DNA of 40,802 nucleotides, from positions 1-40,802 of the forward strand of contig JAQXCQ010000200.1 of assembly GCA_029251785.1 (NCBI GenBank), read 5' to 3'. A model generated the notes under the pieces. That model saw only the letters and a program-made list of their open reading frames with translations. It was not told the DNA's origin and did no database searches. Numbering within the stretch: position 1 is the first letter of the stretch; the number at the start of each line of letters is the position of its first letter. Both the position numbers and the translations under genes were made by a program. Of this stretch, positions 1 through 8,100 are shown in pieces. The DNA comes from Maricaulis sp. Its GTDB lineage: Bacteria > Pseudomonadota > Alphaproteobacteria > Caulobacterales > Maricaulaceae.

Positions 1-61
1 TCTCGCGGCTATAGCGATTAAGCAGGCTGCCATAGCCAACGATGTAATCGGTAGAAGTCAT
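1..61 (-). CDS. Gamma-glutamylcyclotransferase-like protein (5' fragment)
   Basis: Only the first 20 codons are inside the window; the gene runs off the left edge. Reading the minus strand from an ATG at 61 gives MTSTDYIVGYGSLLNRYSRE with no stop. The GYGSLL segment close to the N-terminus is the signature loop of the gamma-glutamylcyclotransferase/AIG2/ChaC-like fold, where it forms part of the substrate-binding pocket. Members cleave gamma-glutamyl amide bonds or remove related adducts, but the exact substrate cannot be read from this fragment. A terminator for the upstream DUF819 gene lies just before it, so it is probably a separate transcription unit. Assignment rests on one short motif, so confidence is moderate. 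Confidence 0.55.
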   Translation of the reverse strand, partial: MTSTDYIVGYGSLLNRYSRE

Positions 62-75
62 CTCGGTATATCGAC

Positions 76-106
76 ACAAAAACGGCGCGAGACAAAGCCC
101 GCGCCG
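76..106 (-). terminator. Intrinsic terminator of the DUF819 gene
   Basis: On the minus strand a 7-bp perfect GC stem (CGGCGCG/CGCGCCG, plus-strand arms 83-89 and 100-106) with a 10-nt loop is followed by TTTTTG. It lies 30 bases after the stop of the DUF819 gene. Confidence 0.8.
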
Positions 107-135
107 CTTGTGGTCTTCATCAATGCGGCCCCGCC

Positions 136-1395
136 TTACCCGACACCAACAATGTTCATCAGGATTTGCCCTGTTAGCCAGGCACCCCAGGTACCGATGA
201 TGTAGCCGACCACTGCCAACAACACGCCGACAGGGGCGAGCGAGGGGTGGAAGGCGGCGGCGATGACGGGTGCAGAAGCCGCACCGCCGATATTAGCCTT
301 GCTACCAACCGCGATGAAGAAGGTCGGAGCCTTGATCAACAATGCGACCAAAATCAACAGGCCCACATGCACGGCCATCCAGACGAGTCCGACCACAAAC
401 AATTCCGGACGCTCCGCAATCGCTGTGACATCCATATTCATGCCAATCGTTGCGACGAGTATGTAAATGAACACCGAGCCGGTTTTCATCGACCCGACCG
501 CAGACATTTTGCGGAACGGAGTGAAGGACAGGAACACACCGATCGCGGTGGCGATCAGCATCAACCAGAAAAAGCCGGAATGGACACTGTAGCGCGCCAG
601 TTCAGGATAGGTTTCGCGAAAATAGGGTGCCAGGGTATCGGAGCCGTAATGGGCGATGGCAACGGCACCAAACCCGATGGCCAGAATATACATCAAATCG
701 CGAAGTTCCGGGATCCGGGAGTGCTCGGTCTCAAAGGCTTCGGCCTTGTCCCGTAGTGTATCCACGGATGAGGCATCTGCGCCGATGAACTTGTCGATCG
801 CCTTGTGATTGGCGGCGCCCAATAGCAGGAAGGCCATCCAGATATTGGCGACAATGACGTCGACCGCGATCCAGGATGAGAAGACTGAGTCACCGACATC
901 ATACATTTCATACATGGCGGCCTGGTTTGCACCGCCACCGATCCAGCTGCCGGCCAGTGTGGTCATCCCGCGCCAGACAGCGTCAGGGCCGTCAACGCCA
1001 ATCAGATCGGGAATGAATTTTGCCACCAGCAAAAGCGCAATCGGACCACCAATCACCACACCGATTGTGCCGGTGAAGAACATGATCAGCGCCTTCGGTC
1101 CCAGCTTGAACACCGCCGGTAAATCCGCTGACATCGTCAACAATACTAGGGCCGCCGGTAGCAAATACCGCGAGGCCACGAAGTAGAGATTGGACTCATC
1201 GGGGTCGACGATGTTGAACAGATTCAACAAGGACGGCAAAAAATAGCAAAGCAGGAGGGGCGGGAAGATCTTGTAGAAGAGCTTGAACGGGCCGGATGTC
1301 GCCGAGGATGTCCAAAAGACAGCCCCCAGCAAAACGGCCAGCATGCCCATGATGACCGCATCATTGGTGATCATCGGTGCAATTTCAGTTTCCAT
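136..1395 (-). CDS. DUF819 family integral membrane protein (YjcL-like)
   Basis: The protein is 419 aa and almost entirely hydrophobic, with about ten to eleven predicted membrane helices. Glycine-rich segments such as GSWIGGGANQAAMYEMY and a C-terminal KANIGGAASAPVIAAAF match the DUF819/YjcL family of uncharacterised inner-membrane proteins, which resemble secondary transporters. The start was placed at the ATG at 1395 (METEIAPM), preceded by a GGGTGGGGGA ribosome-binding site. The longer GTG-initiated frame to 1461 would add 22 residues of hydrophilic sequence without family character. It lies downstream of the first M13 peptidase gene but is separated from it by a terminator at 1469-1499, and it has its own terminator at 76-106. 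The substrate is unknown; a role in taking up products of the nearby peptidases would be speculation. Confidence 0.8.
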   Translation of the reverse strand: METEIAPMITNDAVIMGMLAVLLGAVFWTSSATSGPFKLFYKIFPPLLLCYFLPSLLNLFNIVDPDESNLYFVASRYLLPAALVLLTMSADLPAVFKLGPKALIMFFTGTIGVVIGGPIALLLVAKFIPDLIGVDGPDAVWRGMTTLAGSWIGGGANQAAMYEMYDVGDSVFSSWIAVDVIVANIWMAFLLLGAANHKAIDKFIGADASSVDTLRDKAEAFETEHSRIPELRDLMYILAIGFGAVAIAHYGSDTLAPYFRETYPELARYSVHSGFFWLMLIATAIGVFLSFTPFRKMSAVGSMKTGSVFIYILVATIGMNMDVTAIAERPELFVVGLVWMAVHVGLLILVALLIKAPTFFIAVGSKANIGGAASAPVIAAAFHPSLAPVGVLLAVVGYIIGTWGAWLTGQILMNIVGVG

Positions 1396-1468
1396 GGTTT
1401 CCCCCACCCTCAATTTCTCTGTGCGGGATAAGAGCGGACTTGGCCTCGCCCCGCAAGTCACAACAACG

Positions 1469-1499
1469 CAAAACGGCCCGGATATGCCTCCGGGCCGTT
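1469..1499 (-). terminator. Intrinsic terminator after M13 peptidase A
   Basis: A perfect 11-bp stem, AACGGCCCGGA with its complement (1472-1482 and 1489-1499), with a 6-nt loop is followed on the minus strand by TTTTG. It lies just beyond the stop of the M13 gene ending at 1523. Confidence 0.85.
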
Positions 1500-1522
1500 C
1501 TGATATTCGAGTGTGGTGCGCG

Positions 1523-3592
1523 CTACCAGATTGAGACGCGCTCTTCCGGCGGCAGATACAGGTCGTTGTCCTCGGTCACATCAAAGGCCTCATACCAGAT
1601 ATCCATATTGCGCAGCGTGCCATTGACGCGATACCGCGGCGGGCTGTGTGGACCACCAATCAGGCGAGCGCGCAGGGCATCGTCTGTGAACATGTAGCGC
1701 CAGACCTGGCCCCAGCCGAGGAAAATGCGTTGATCAGGCGTGAAACCGCCGAGCGTGACATTCTCTTCCGGATGGTCTTCCAGATACAGTTGATAGGCGC
1801 GATAGGCCATGGACAGGCCGCCAATATCGCCGATGTTCTCGCCCAGGGTCAGCGCGCCATTGACGTTCAGCCCCTCAAGCGGAGAGAACTCACTGTATTG
1901 GGCTACGATCATGCCGGTGCGCGCTTCAAAGGCTTCGCGCGATGCATCGCTCCACCAATTGCGCAACACACCATCGCCGTCAGATCGTGAACCCTGATCG
2001 TCAAACCCGTGACCCATTTCGTGTCCGATGACACCGCCAATTCCACCGAAATTTACGGCTGCATCCGCATTTGGATCAAAGAAGGGCGGCTGCAGGATTG
2101 CGGCCGGGAAAACGATCTCATTTCGGCTTCTGCTGTAATAGGCATTCACCGTTTGTGGGTTCATGCCCCATTCCCAATCACGGATCGGGCCACCTAGGCG
2201 CGAACGGGAATAGGTGCGGAACCAATTCCCGATACGGCGTGTATTGCCGTGCAAATCATCCGGGCGGATTTCTAGGTCCGAAAAGTCACGCCACACGTCG
2301 GGATAACCAATCTTGGGTGTGAAGTTTTCCAGCTTGTAGAGCGCCTGAACCCGGGTCTCGTCATCCATCCACTCAAGCGTCTCGATCCGCTCGGCAAGGG
2401 CGCGGCCAAGATATTCGACCAGCTCCTCCATCTGCGCCTTATATTCGGGCGGGAAGTGACGATTGGCATAGATCTGGCCCAATGGCTCACCCATGGATCC
2501 ATTGATGCGCTGAACGGCGCGGCGATCACGCGGCCGGCGCTCTTCAACACCGCGCAGCGTGCCTGAGTAGAATTCGAAGCTCAGCTGCCCATAAGCGTCT
2601 GGAAGATTGCCCGTCGCGCCATTGATCACATTGATCGCCATATAGGACTGCCAGGTCTCCAGCGGCACAGTTTCGATCATCGCGGCGATCTGCTGCATGG
2701 CGGTGTTCTGGCGCAGCACAAACTCATTCTCGCCACCGACCATATCGGCTTCCAGGAAGGCATCCCAGTCAAAGCCCGGCGCATAGGCGTGAAGTTCCTC
2801 GCGGGTCATCAGGTTATAGGTGGCAACTGAATCGCGGCTCTGAACCGGCGTCCAGTGAATTTCAGCAATCGCGGTTTCCAGCGCCATAACGTCTTCAGCA
2901 CGGCCACGCGCATTGTCGATCCCGGCCATCTCGAACAGGGTCGTCAAATAGGTCACATACGCGACACGGAATTCTTCCTGCCGCTCATCTTCGCGCAGAT
3001 AATAATCACGATTGCCCAGGCTCAACCCGCCCTGGGACATATGATAGAGATAGCGGGTCGGGTCGCCGGAATCGATGCTGACACCGCCGCCAAACACTGA
3101 ACCATGTCCTGGGCTGCCCATCAGGCGCGCCAATTCGCTATAGGAGCTGAGCTGGAGCGCGTCATCAATATCGCCCTGTATCGGTGTCAGCCCCAATTCT
3201 TCAATGCGGTCCAGGTCCATATAGCTTGTATAGAGATCACCAACTTGTTGCTCGGGTGTACCCGGCTCGCCTCCGGTTTCGCGTAATTCTGCGATAATGG
3301 TGTTGATACGGTCTTCAGAGACCTGGCGTAATTCCCGGAACGAACCATTGGACGAAAAGCCCGGCTGGATTTCTGCGGTCGCGAGCCAGCCTTCATTGAC
3401 ATATCGAAAGAAATCATCGCCCGGCGAGACAGTCTCACTGATGTTGGCGGTTTCAATACCCCAATCACCGAGCTGCGCGTCTTGTGGTGCGTCAGAGGTC
3501 ATGGTGGCTTGATCACTTGAGCCAGTTTCGGCAGCCGGATTACAAGCCGCAAGCAGCGCGATACAGGCGCCGCTGAGCAGATACTTTTTCAT
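1523..3592 (-). CDS. M13 family zinc metallopeptidase lipoprotein (paralogue A)
   Basis: This 689-aa protein belongs to the neprilysin/PepO family, which cleaves oligopeptides on the amino side of hydrophobic residues. The N-terminus MKKYLLSGACIALLAAC is a lipoprotein signal with lipobox LAAC and lipidated Cys17, so the enzyme should be membrane-anchored and face the periplasm. The all-helical M13 N-terminal domain occupies roughly 45-430. The catalytic domain shows the substrate-binding NAYY motif, the zinc motif HEMGH at 524-528, the third zinc ligand Glu585 in GENIGD, and the GPHSPPRYRVNG motif carrying the transition-state His and Arg. The protein ends in VSIW. All catalytic residues are present, so it should be active. 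It is the promoter-distal member of three tandem M13 genes and is closest to paralogue B. A terminator follows, and an upstream element shared with B suggests an independent promoter. Confidence 0.93.
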   Translation of the reverse strand: MKKYLLSGACIALLAACNPAAETGSSDQATMTSDAPQDAQLGDWGIETANISETVSPGDDFFRYVNEGWLATAEIQPGFSSNGSFRELRQVSEDRINTIIAELRETGGEPGTPEQQVGDLYTSYMDLDRIEELGLTPIQGDIDDALQLSSYSELARLMGSPGHGSVFGGGVSIDSGDPTRYLYHMSQGGLSLGNRDYYLREDERQEEFRVAYVTYLTTLFEMAGIDNARGRAEDVMALETAIAEIHWTPVQSRDSVATYNLMTREELHAYAPGFDWDAFLEADMVGGENEFVLRQNTAMQQIAAMIETVPLETWQSYMAINVINGATGNLPDAYGQLSFEFYSGTLRGVEERRPRDRRAVQRINGSMGEPLGQIYANRHFPPEYKAQMEELVEYLGRALAERIETLEWMDDETRVQALYKLENFTPKIGYPDVWRDFSDLEIRPDDLHGNTRRIGNWFRTYSRSRLGGPIRDWEWGMNPQTVNAYYSRSRNEIVFPAAILQPPFFDPNADAAVNFGGIGGVIGHEMGHGFDDQGSRSDGDGVLRNWWSDASREAFEARTGMIVAQYSEFSPLEGLNVNGALTLGENIGDIGGLSMAYRAYQLYLEDHPEENVTLGGFTPDQRIFLGWGQVWRYMFTDDALRARLIGGPHSPPRYRVNGTLRNMDIWYEAFDVTEDNDLYLPPEERVSIW

Positions 3593-3626
3593 GTCGATTT
3601 CCCCAATTTCATGAATTTGTCGTCAG

Positions 3627-3656
3627 ATTAGGCCTCCGGGCGACAGACACAACTGA
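3627..3656 (-). promoter_or_regulatory. Shared upstream element of M13 genes A and B (copy A)
   Basis: Read on the minus strand this is TCAGTTG, 15 bases, GGCCTAAT, ending 34 bases before the start codon of paralogue A. The same two blocks with the same 15-base gap lie upstream of paralogue B, while the gap itself is not conserved. CCTAAT is at a suitable place for a -10 hexamer, but no good -35 is present, so this may be an activator-dependent promoter or a binding site. Function is inferred. Confidence 0.5.
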
Positions 3657-3687
3657 ACGATTGGACATGTTTGGAGTGCCCGAACGC

Positions 3688-3712
3688 AAAAAGCCCGACG
3701 CAAGCGCCGGGC
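3688..3712 (-). terminator. Intrinsic terminator after M13 peptidase B
   Basis: A stem GCCCG-x-CGC pairs with GCG-x-CGGGC (3693-3701 with 3704-3712), giving 8 pairs around one mismatch and a 2-base gap, and is followed on the minus strand by TTTTTGCG. It lies 26 bases past the stop of paralogue B. Confidence 0.75.
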
Positions 3713-3737
3713 CTCTGTAGCAAAATGGGTTTTGATA

Positions 3738-5804
3738 TCACCAGATCGTAATACGCTCTTCCGGTGGCAGGTACAGGTCATGTTCTTCAGTCACACCGAA
3801 GGCCTCATACCAGGCATCCATATTGCGAACCACGCCGTTGACGCGGTACTGGCCCGGGCTGTGCGGGTCAGCGCGGAGCTGGTTGAGCAGGCTCTCATTG
3901 GTGCGAATACCGCGCCAGACTTGCGCCCATGACATGAAGAATCGCTGTTCCGGCGTGAAGCCATCCAGAGTTTCGGCGGCACCATGATCTTCCTGATACA
4001 TACGATAGGCGTGAAGGGCGATGGACAACCCGCCCAGATCACCAATGTTCTCGCCCAGGGTCAGGTCTCCATTGACGTTTTCGCCCTCAAGCGGTGAGAA
4101 CGCGCTGTACTGAGCAGACAGATTGCCAGTGCGCTCATCAAAGGCGGCACGGGAGAACGGTGTCCACCAGTCACGCAGAACACCGCGACCGTCTTGCTGG
4201 CTGCCCTGGTCATCAAAGCCGTGGCCCATCTCGTGCCCAATGACGCCACCAATGGCCGCGAAATTGACAGCTGGATCCGCAAATGGATCGAAGAAAGGTG
4301 CCTGCAGGATCGCAGCCGGGAACACGATTTCATTGCGATCCGGGCTGTAATAGGCGTTCACAGTCTGGGGAGACATGAACCATTCCCAGGCCCGACGCGG
4401 TCCGCTCAGACGCGAACGGCTGTCTTCCCAATTCCAGGCACCAATACGGCGGGTATTACCGATCAGATCACCGGCATCGATCTCAATCGAGGAATAGTCG
4501 CGCCAATAATCTGGATAGCCGATTTTCGGGATAAAGCGTTCCAGCTTGTCCATCGCTTCGACCCGTGTTTCGTCGTCCATCCACTCAAGTATCTCCAGAC
4601 GATCTGCGTAGGCGCGACGGAGATATTCCACCAGCTCGACCATCTGGTCCTTATAGGCAGAAGGGAAATAGCGCTCGACATAGACTTGACCAATATTCTC
4701 GCCAAAACGACCGCTAACAAAAGGCACAGCGCGCTGTTCGCGCGGGCGCTGTTCTTCAATGCCGTTCAAAGTGCGGGAAAAGAAATCGAAGCTGGCATCG
4801 TCAAACGCCTGTGGCAGACGACTTGTCTGGGCGTTGATGAAGTGGAAGCCCAGATAGGAGCTCCAATCCGCTGCAGACTGCTCAGCGAAGACTTGCGCTG
4901 TCGCCTGAACCGCTGTGTTGGTGTTGACGACAAATTCTGTTTCACCCTCAACGCCGAGCTCTTCGAAGAATGAAGCCCATGGGAATTGTGGGGCGTAAGC
5001 TTCGAGTGCGTCGCGCGTTTGTAAATCGTAATTGGCAACAGAATCGCGGCGCTCAACCGGTGTCCAGTGGACGTTGGCCAGCGCGGTTTCGATCGCCATG
5101 ACAGCTTCGGCGCGTGAACGGGCATCATCGACATTGGCCAGGGTGAAAATCGATTCAATGTAGGAAACATAAGCTTCGCGATAGGCCACGAAGGTTTCGC
5201 CGTCATCAAGATAGTAATCGCGGTTGGGCAGGCCCAGGCCGCCCTGGGTGAGTTGCACGAGATACCGCTCAGGATTGCCGGAATCCAGGCCGACAAAAAG
5301 ACCAACCGGCGAGCGGTGAACCGGACGGCCAAACCAGCGCGCGACTTCATCATGTGTCGAGGCAGCAAGAACAGCATCAAGCTCTTCCTGGATCGGGGTC
5401 AGGCCAAGCTCTTCAATCCGGTCGCGGTCCATATAAGACGCGTACAGATCACCGATTTGCTGGGTGGCCGAGCCGGCTTCACCGCCGTTTTCAACGGAAT
5501 CCATAATGATGGAATTGATCCGCTCTTCACTCTCAAGATACAGGTTGAGGAAAGCACCGTTTGAGGAAAACCCGTCTGGAATTTCCGCCGTGTCGATCCA
5601 GCCTTGATTGACATGCGAGAAGAAATCGTCGCCGGCTTCAACCGCCTCACTGACGAATTCTGTTTCAATACCCCAAGTGCCGAGCGTGGCTTCGCCTGTG
5701 AGCGCGACAGTCTCGGGTGTGGTGTCGGTCGAAGCGCCATCGGTCGTCGGGCTACAGGCCGCAAGAAGTGCGACACAGACGCTGGTGAGCAGATACTTTT
5801 TCAT
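3738..5804 (-). CDS. M13 family zinc metallopeptidase lipoprotein (paralogue B)
   Basis: This is a 688-aa neprilysin/PepO-type endopeptidase, predicted to be periplasm-facing and lipid-anchored. The ATG at 5804 was chosen because it opens directly on a lipoprotein signal (MKKYLLTSVCVALLAAC, lipobox LAAC, Cys17) and is preceded by a GGGGGATCC ribosome-binding site; the open frame extends 21 codons further without family similarity. Catalytic features are complete: NAYYSPDRNEIVFPAA, HEMGH at 524-528, Glu585 in GENIGD, and DPHSPGQYRVNG near the C-terminus, which ends in ITIW. Spacing of the zinc ligands is identical to paralogue A, and stretches such as DRIEELGLTPIQ are shared, pointing to a relatively recent duplication. 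It has its own terminator and carries the same upstream element as A. Confidence 0.93.
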   Translation of the reverse strand: MKKYLLTSVCVALLAACSPTTDGASTDTTPETVALTGEATLGTWGIETEFVSEAVEAGDDFFSHVNQGWIDTAEIPDGFSSNGAFLNLYLESEERINSIIMDSVENGGEAGSATQQIGDLYASYMDRDRIEELGLTPIQEELDAVLAASTHDEVARWFGRPVHRSPVGLFVGLDSGNPERYLVQLTQGGLGLPNRDYYLDDGETFVAYREAYVSYIESIFTLANVDDARSRAEAVMAIETALANVHWTPVERRDSVANYDLQTRDALEAYAPQFPWASFFEELGVEGETEFVVNTNTAVQATAQVFAEQSAADWSSYLGFHFINAQTSRLPQAFDDASFDFFSRTLNGIEEQRPREQRAVPFVSGRFGENIGQVYVERYFPSAYKDQMVELVEYLRRAYADRLEILEWMDDETRVEAMDKLERFIPKIGYPDYWRDYSSIEIDAGDLIGNTRRIGAWNWEDSRSRLSGPRRAWEWFMSPQTVNAYYSPDRNEIVFPAAILQAPFFDPFADPAVNFAAIGGVIGHEMGHGFDDQGSQQDGRGVLRDWWTPFSRAAFDERTGNLSAQYSAFSPLEGENVNGDLTLGENIGDLGGLSIALHAYRMYQEDHGAAETLDGFTPEQRFFMSWAQVWRGIRTNESLLNQLRADPHSPGQYRVNGVVRNMDAWYEAFGVTEEHDLYLPPEERITIW

Positions 5805-5841
5805 CCTGGATCCCCCAAAGGAATTAATTTCAGCGCGAAAC

Positions 5842-5871
5842 ATTAGGCCAGACTGACGTGGAAGCAACTGA
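5842..5871 (-). promoter_or_regulatory. Shared upstream element of M13 genes A and B (copy B)
   Basis: The minus strand reads TCAGTTG, 15 bases, GGCCTAAT, ending 37 bases before the ATG of paralogue B. It matches the copy upstream of paralogue A in both blocks and in gap length, with little other similarity in the leader. It is a probable promoter or operator; the sigma factor or regulator cannot be assigned. Confidence 0.5.
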
Positions 5872-5908
5872 CCGTTCTGTCACATTCGCGCAAATAACAG
5901 CGAGATAC

Positions 5909-5935
5909 AAAACGGCCCGGGCATGCCCGGGCCGT
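5909..5935 (-). terminator. Intrinsic terminator after M13 peptidase C
   Basis: A perfect 10-bp stem ACGGCCCGGG/CCCGGGCCGT (5912-5921 and 5926-5935) with loop CATG is followed on the minus strand by TTTTG. It lies 22 bases after the stop of paralogue C. Confidence 0.85.
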
Positions 5936-5957
5936 CTAGTTTCAGTATTTCAATGAT

Positions 5958-8027
5958 TTACCAGATGCGGACACGGTCTTCCGGCGCCAGGTACAATTCA
6001 TTGTCCTCGGTGATACCGAAGGCTTCATACCAGGCATCATGGTTACGAACGACGCCATTGACCCGGTATTGCGATGGGCTGTGCGGATCAGTCGTCAGGC
6101 GGTTGACCAGATTGTCTTCGCGATAGAGGCGGCGCCAGACCTGGCCCCAGGCCAGATAGAAGCGCTGGTCGCCGGTAAAGCCGTCAATAATCGGGGCCTC
6201 ACCATTATGATGCTCGTCTAGATAGGCGTGATAGGCTGAATAGGCCATCTGCAAACCACCCAGATCGCCGATATTCTCACCCATGGTGAATTCACCATTC
6301 ACATACATGCCCTCGACGGGAGAGTACTGGTCATACTGGGCACCGAGGCGTCCGGAGCGTTCCTCAAACTGGGCGTTTGTATCTTCCGACCACCAATTTC
6401 GGATCGAACCATCATAATCAAACTCGCGACCCTGATCGTCAAAGCCGTGGCCGATTTCGTGACCGATCACCGCGCCGATACCGCCATAATTAACGGCGGG
6501 GTCGGCGTTTGGATCGAAGAAGGGAGCCTGGAGAATGCCGGCCGGGAAGGTGATCTGGTTCATCAGCGGGTTATACGAGGCGTTGATGGTTTGTGGCGGA
6601 TAAGGCCATTGTGAGCGATCAACCGGTCCGGCGAGATCTTCAACCTGCTGGTTCCAGCCAAATTCGGCGAGGCGGCTCAAATTGCCAAACAGGTCACCAG
6701 GCTGGATGTCCAGATCAGAATAATCCGTCCATTCGTCCGGATAACCGATGCGGGGTTCGAAGGTCGACAATTTGCGCAACGCATTCTGTCGGGTCTCGTC
6801 ATCCATCCATTCGAGGTTTTCCAGACGGCCTTCAAATGTCGTCACCAGATTGGCGACAAGGCCTTCCATGGCTTCCTTGGAAGAGGCCGGGAAATGACGT
6901 TCAACATACACTTGGCCAACAGCCTCACCAAGCTGACCACCGACAAGATTTACGCCGCGGCGATCACGTGGTCGTTGTTCTTCTGTGCCGTTAAGCGTGG
7001 TGCCATAAAAGGCGAAATTGGCAGCATCAAAGGCCGCAGGCATGCTGCCGGCATTGCTCTGGATAAAGTGGAAGGTCATGTAGTCCTTCCAGATATCCAC
7101 CGAGGTGTCGGCGAAAATCGCGGCGGTCTCTTCGATCGCGCTTGGCTGCGCGACCAGATAGGTTGGGACGCTGGTCAGCCCAAGTTGGTCCATACCGGAC
7201 GTGAAGTCGAATTGCGGTGCGAGCGCGTCGAGCTGGTCAAGTGGCATCGGATTGTAGATCTCGGAAATATTGCGAGACCGTGCCTGGGTCCAGTGAACTT
7301 CGGCGATACGTGTTTCGAGCGCCATAATGGCCTCGGCCTTCTCGGCACCGCCCTCAATACCGGCAAGTTCAAACATCTGTGCGATGAAGGCCACATAGGC
7401 TTCGCGATAACGTTCGAAAGATTCGTTTTCCATCTCCAGATACATGTCGCGATCAGGCAGTCCAAGACCGCCCTGGCCGACAAACACCGTGTAACGCGTT
7501 GTATCCGCCGGATCGGGAATGATGCCGACGCCAAATGGGGACTGATAGTTGATCGTCGCAAACAGGGCGTTCAAGTCTGCATGTGTTTCAACGGCATTGA
7601 TTTCGTCCAGATTGGCCTGGATTGGTGTCAGTCCAAGCGAATCGACCGTATCCGTGTCCATCCAGCTGCCGTAAAGATCACCAACTTTTTGCTCCACAGA
7701 GCCGTGGGCGGCATCAACCGCGGCCAGATCCAGGATGATTGACTTCACCTGCTCCTCAGCTTCAATCGCCAGCACGGTGAACATGCCATAATTGGATCGG
7801 TCAGCGGGGATCACAGCATTTGCCAGCCATGTCCCGTTGGAATACTGGAAGAAATCGTCGCCAGGGGCGATATCGGTATCCATCCCTTCAATGTCAAAGC
7901 CCCACTCGCCGATGCGAGCTGAGCCTGTAGCAGCGGCGGTGGTTTCGGTGTCCGCGCCGGGTACGGCGACCTGATCACAGGCGGCGATCAGTACAAGGAC
8001 CGCCACACTCGATAGAAGCTTCTTCAT
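5958..8027 (-). CDS. M13 family zinc metallopeptidase lipoprotein (paralogue C)
   Basis: This 689-aa M13 endopeptidase is the most divergent of the three tandem copies. The ATG at 8027 begins MKKLLSSVAVLVLIAAC, a lipoprotein signal with lipobox IAAC and Cys17, and follows an AGGGGAA ribosome-binding site; the longer open frame upstream runs back through a terminator and was rejected. The zinc site is HEIGH at 523-527 with Glu584 in GENIGD, the substrate motif is NASYNP rather than NAYY, and DPHSPSQYRVNG is intact. The protein ends in VRIW. Residue +2 after the lipidated Cys is Asp, unlike Asn in A and Ser in B, which could alter membrane sorting. The gene begins 73 bases after the RND pump gene, with a terminator between, and lacks the element shared by A and B. 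Confidence 0.93.
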   Translation of the reverse strand: MKKLLSSVAVLVLIAACDQVAVPGADTETTAAATGSARIGEWGFDIEGMDTDIAPGDDFFQYSNGTWLANAVIPADRSNYGMFTVLAIEAEEQVKSIILDLAAVDAAHGSVEQKVGDLYGSWMDTDTVDSLGLTPIQANLDEINAVETHADLNALFATINYQSPFGVGIIPDPADTTRYTVFVGQGGLGLPDRDMYLEMENESFERYREAYVAFIAQMFELAGIEGGAEKAEAIMALETRIAEVHWTQARSRNISEIYNPMPLDQLDALAPQFDFTSGMDQLGLTSVPTYLVAQPSAIEETAAIFADTSVDIWKDYMTFHFIQSNAGSMPAAFDAANFAFYGTTLNGTEEQRPRDRRGVNLVGGQLGEAVGQVYVERHFPASSKEAMEGLVANLVTTFEGRLENLEWMDDETRQNALRKLSTFEPRIGYPDEWTDYSDLDIQPGDLFGNLSRLAEFGWNQQVEDLAGPVDRSQWPYPPQTINASYNPLMNQITFPAGILQAPFFDPNADPAVNYGGIGAVIGHEIGHGFDDQGREFDYDGSIRNWWSEDTNAQFEERSGRLGAQYDQYSPVEGMYVNGEFTMGENIGDLGGLQMAYSAYHAYLDEHHNGEAPIIDGFTGDQRFYLAWGQVWRRLYREDNLVNRLTTDPHSPSQYRVNGVVRNHDAWYEAFGITEDNELYLAPEDRVRIW

Positions 8028-8060
8028 AAAAATTCCCCTAGATATTTTAGACTGGAACAG

Positions 8061-8094
8061 AAAAACGCCCCACGCTGATATAGCGCGGGGCGTT
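8061..8094 (-). terminator. Intrinsic terminator of the RND efflux operon
   Basis: Arms AACGCCCC (8064-8071) and GGGGCGTT (8087-8094), extended by an inner CGCT/AGCG pairing, form a stem followed on the minus strand by TTTTTC. It directly follows the stop of the RND permease gene. Confidence 0.85.
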
Positions 8095-8100
8095 GATTGG

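Noticed and set aside
4194-4973. 259-aa plus-strand open frame opposite M13 paralogue B
   Set aside because: Antisense shadow of a conserved peptidase gene.
6894-7742. 282-aa plus-strand open frame opposite M13 paralogue C
   Set aside because: It mirrors the coding strand of a complete M13 gene and shows no start signals or protein features.
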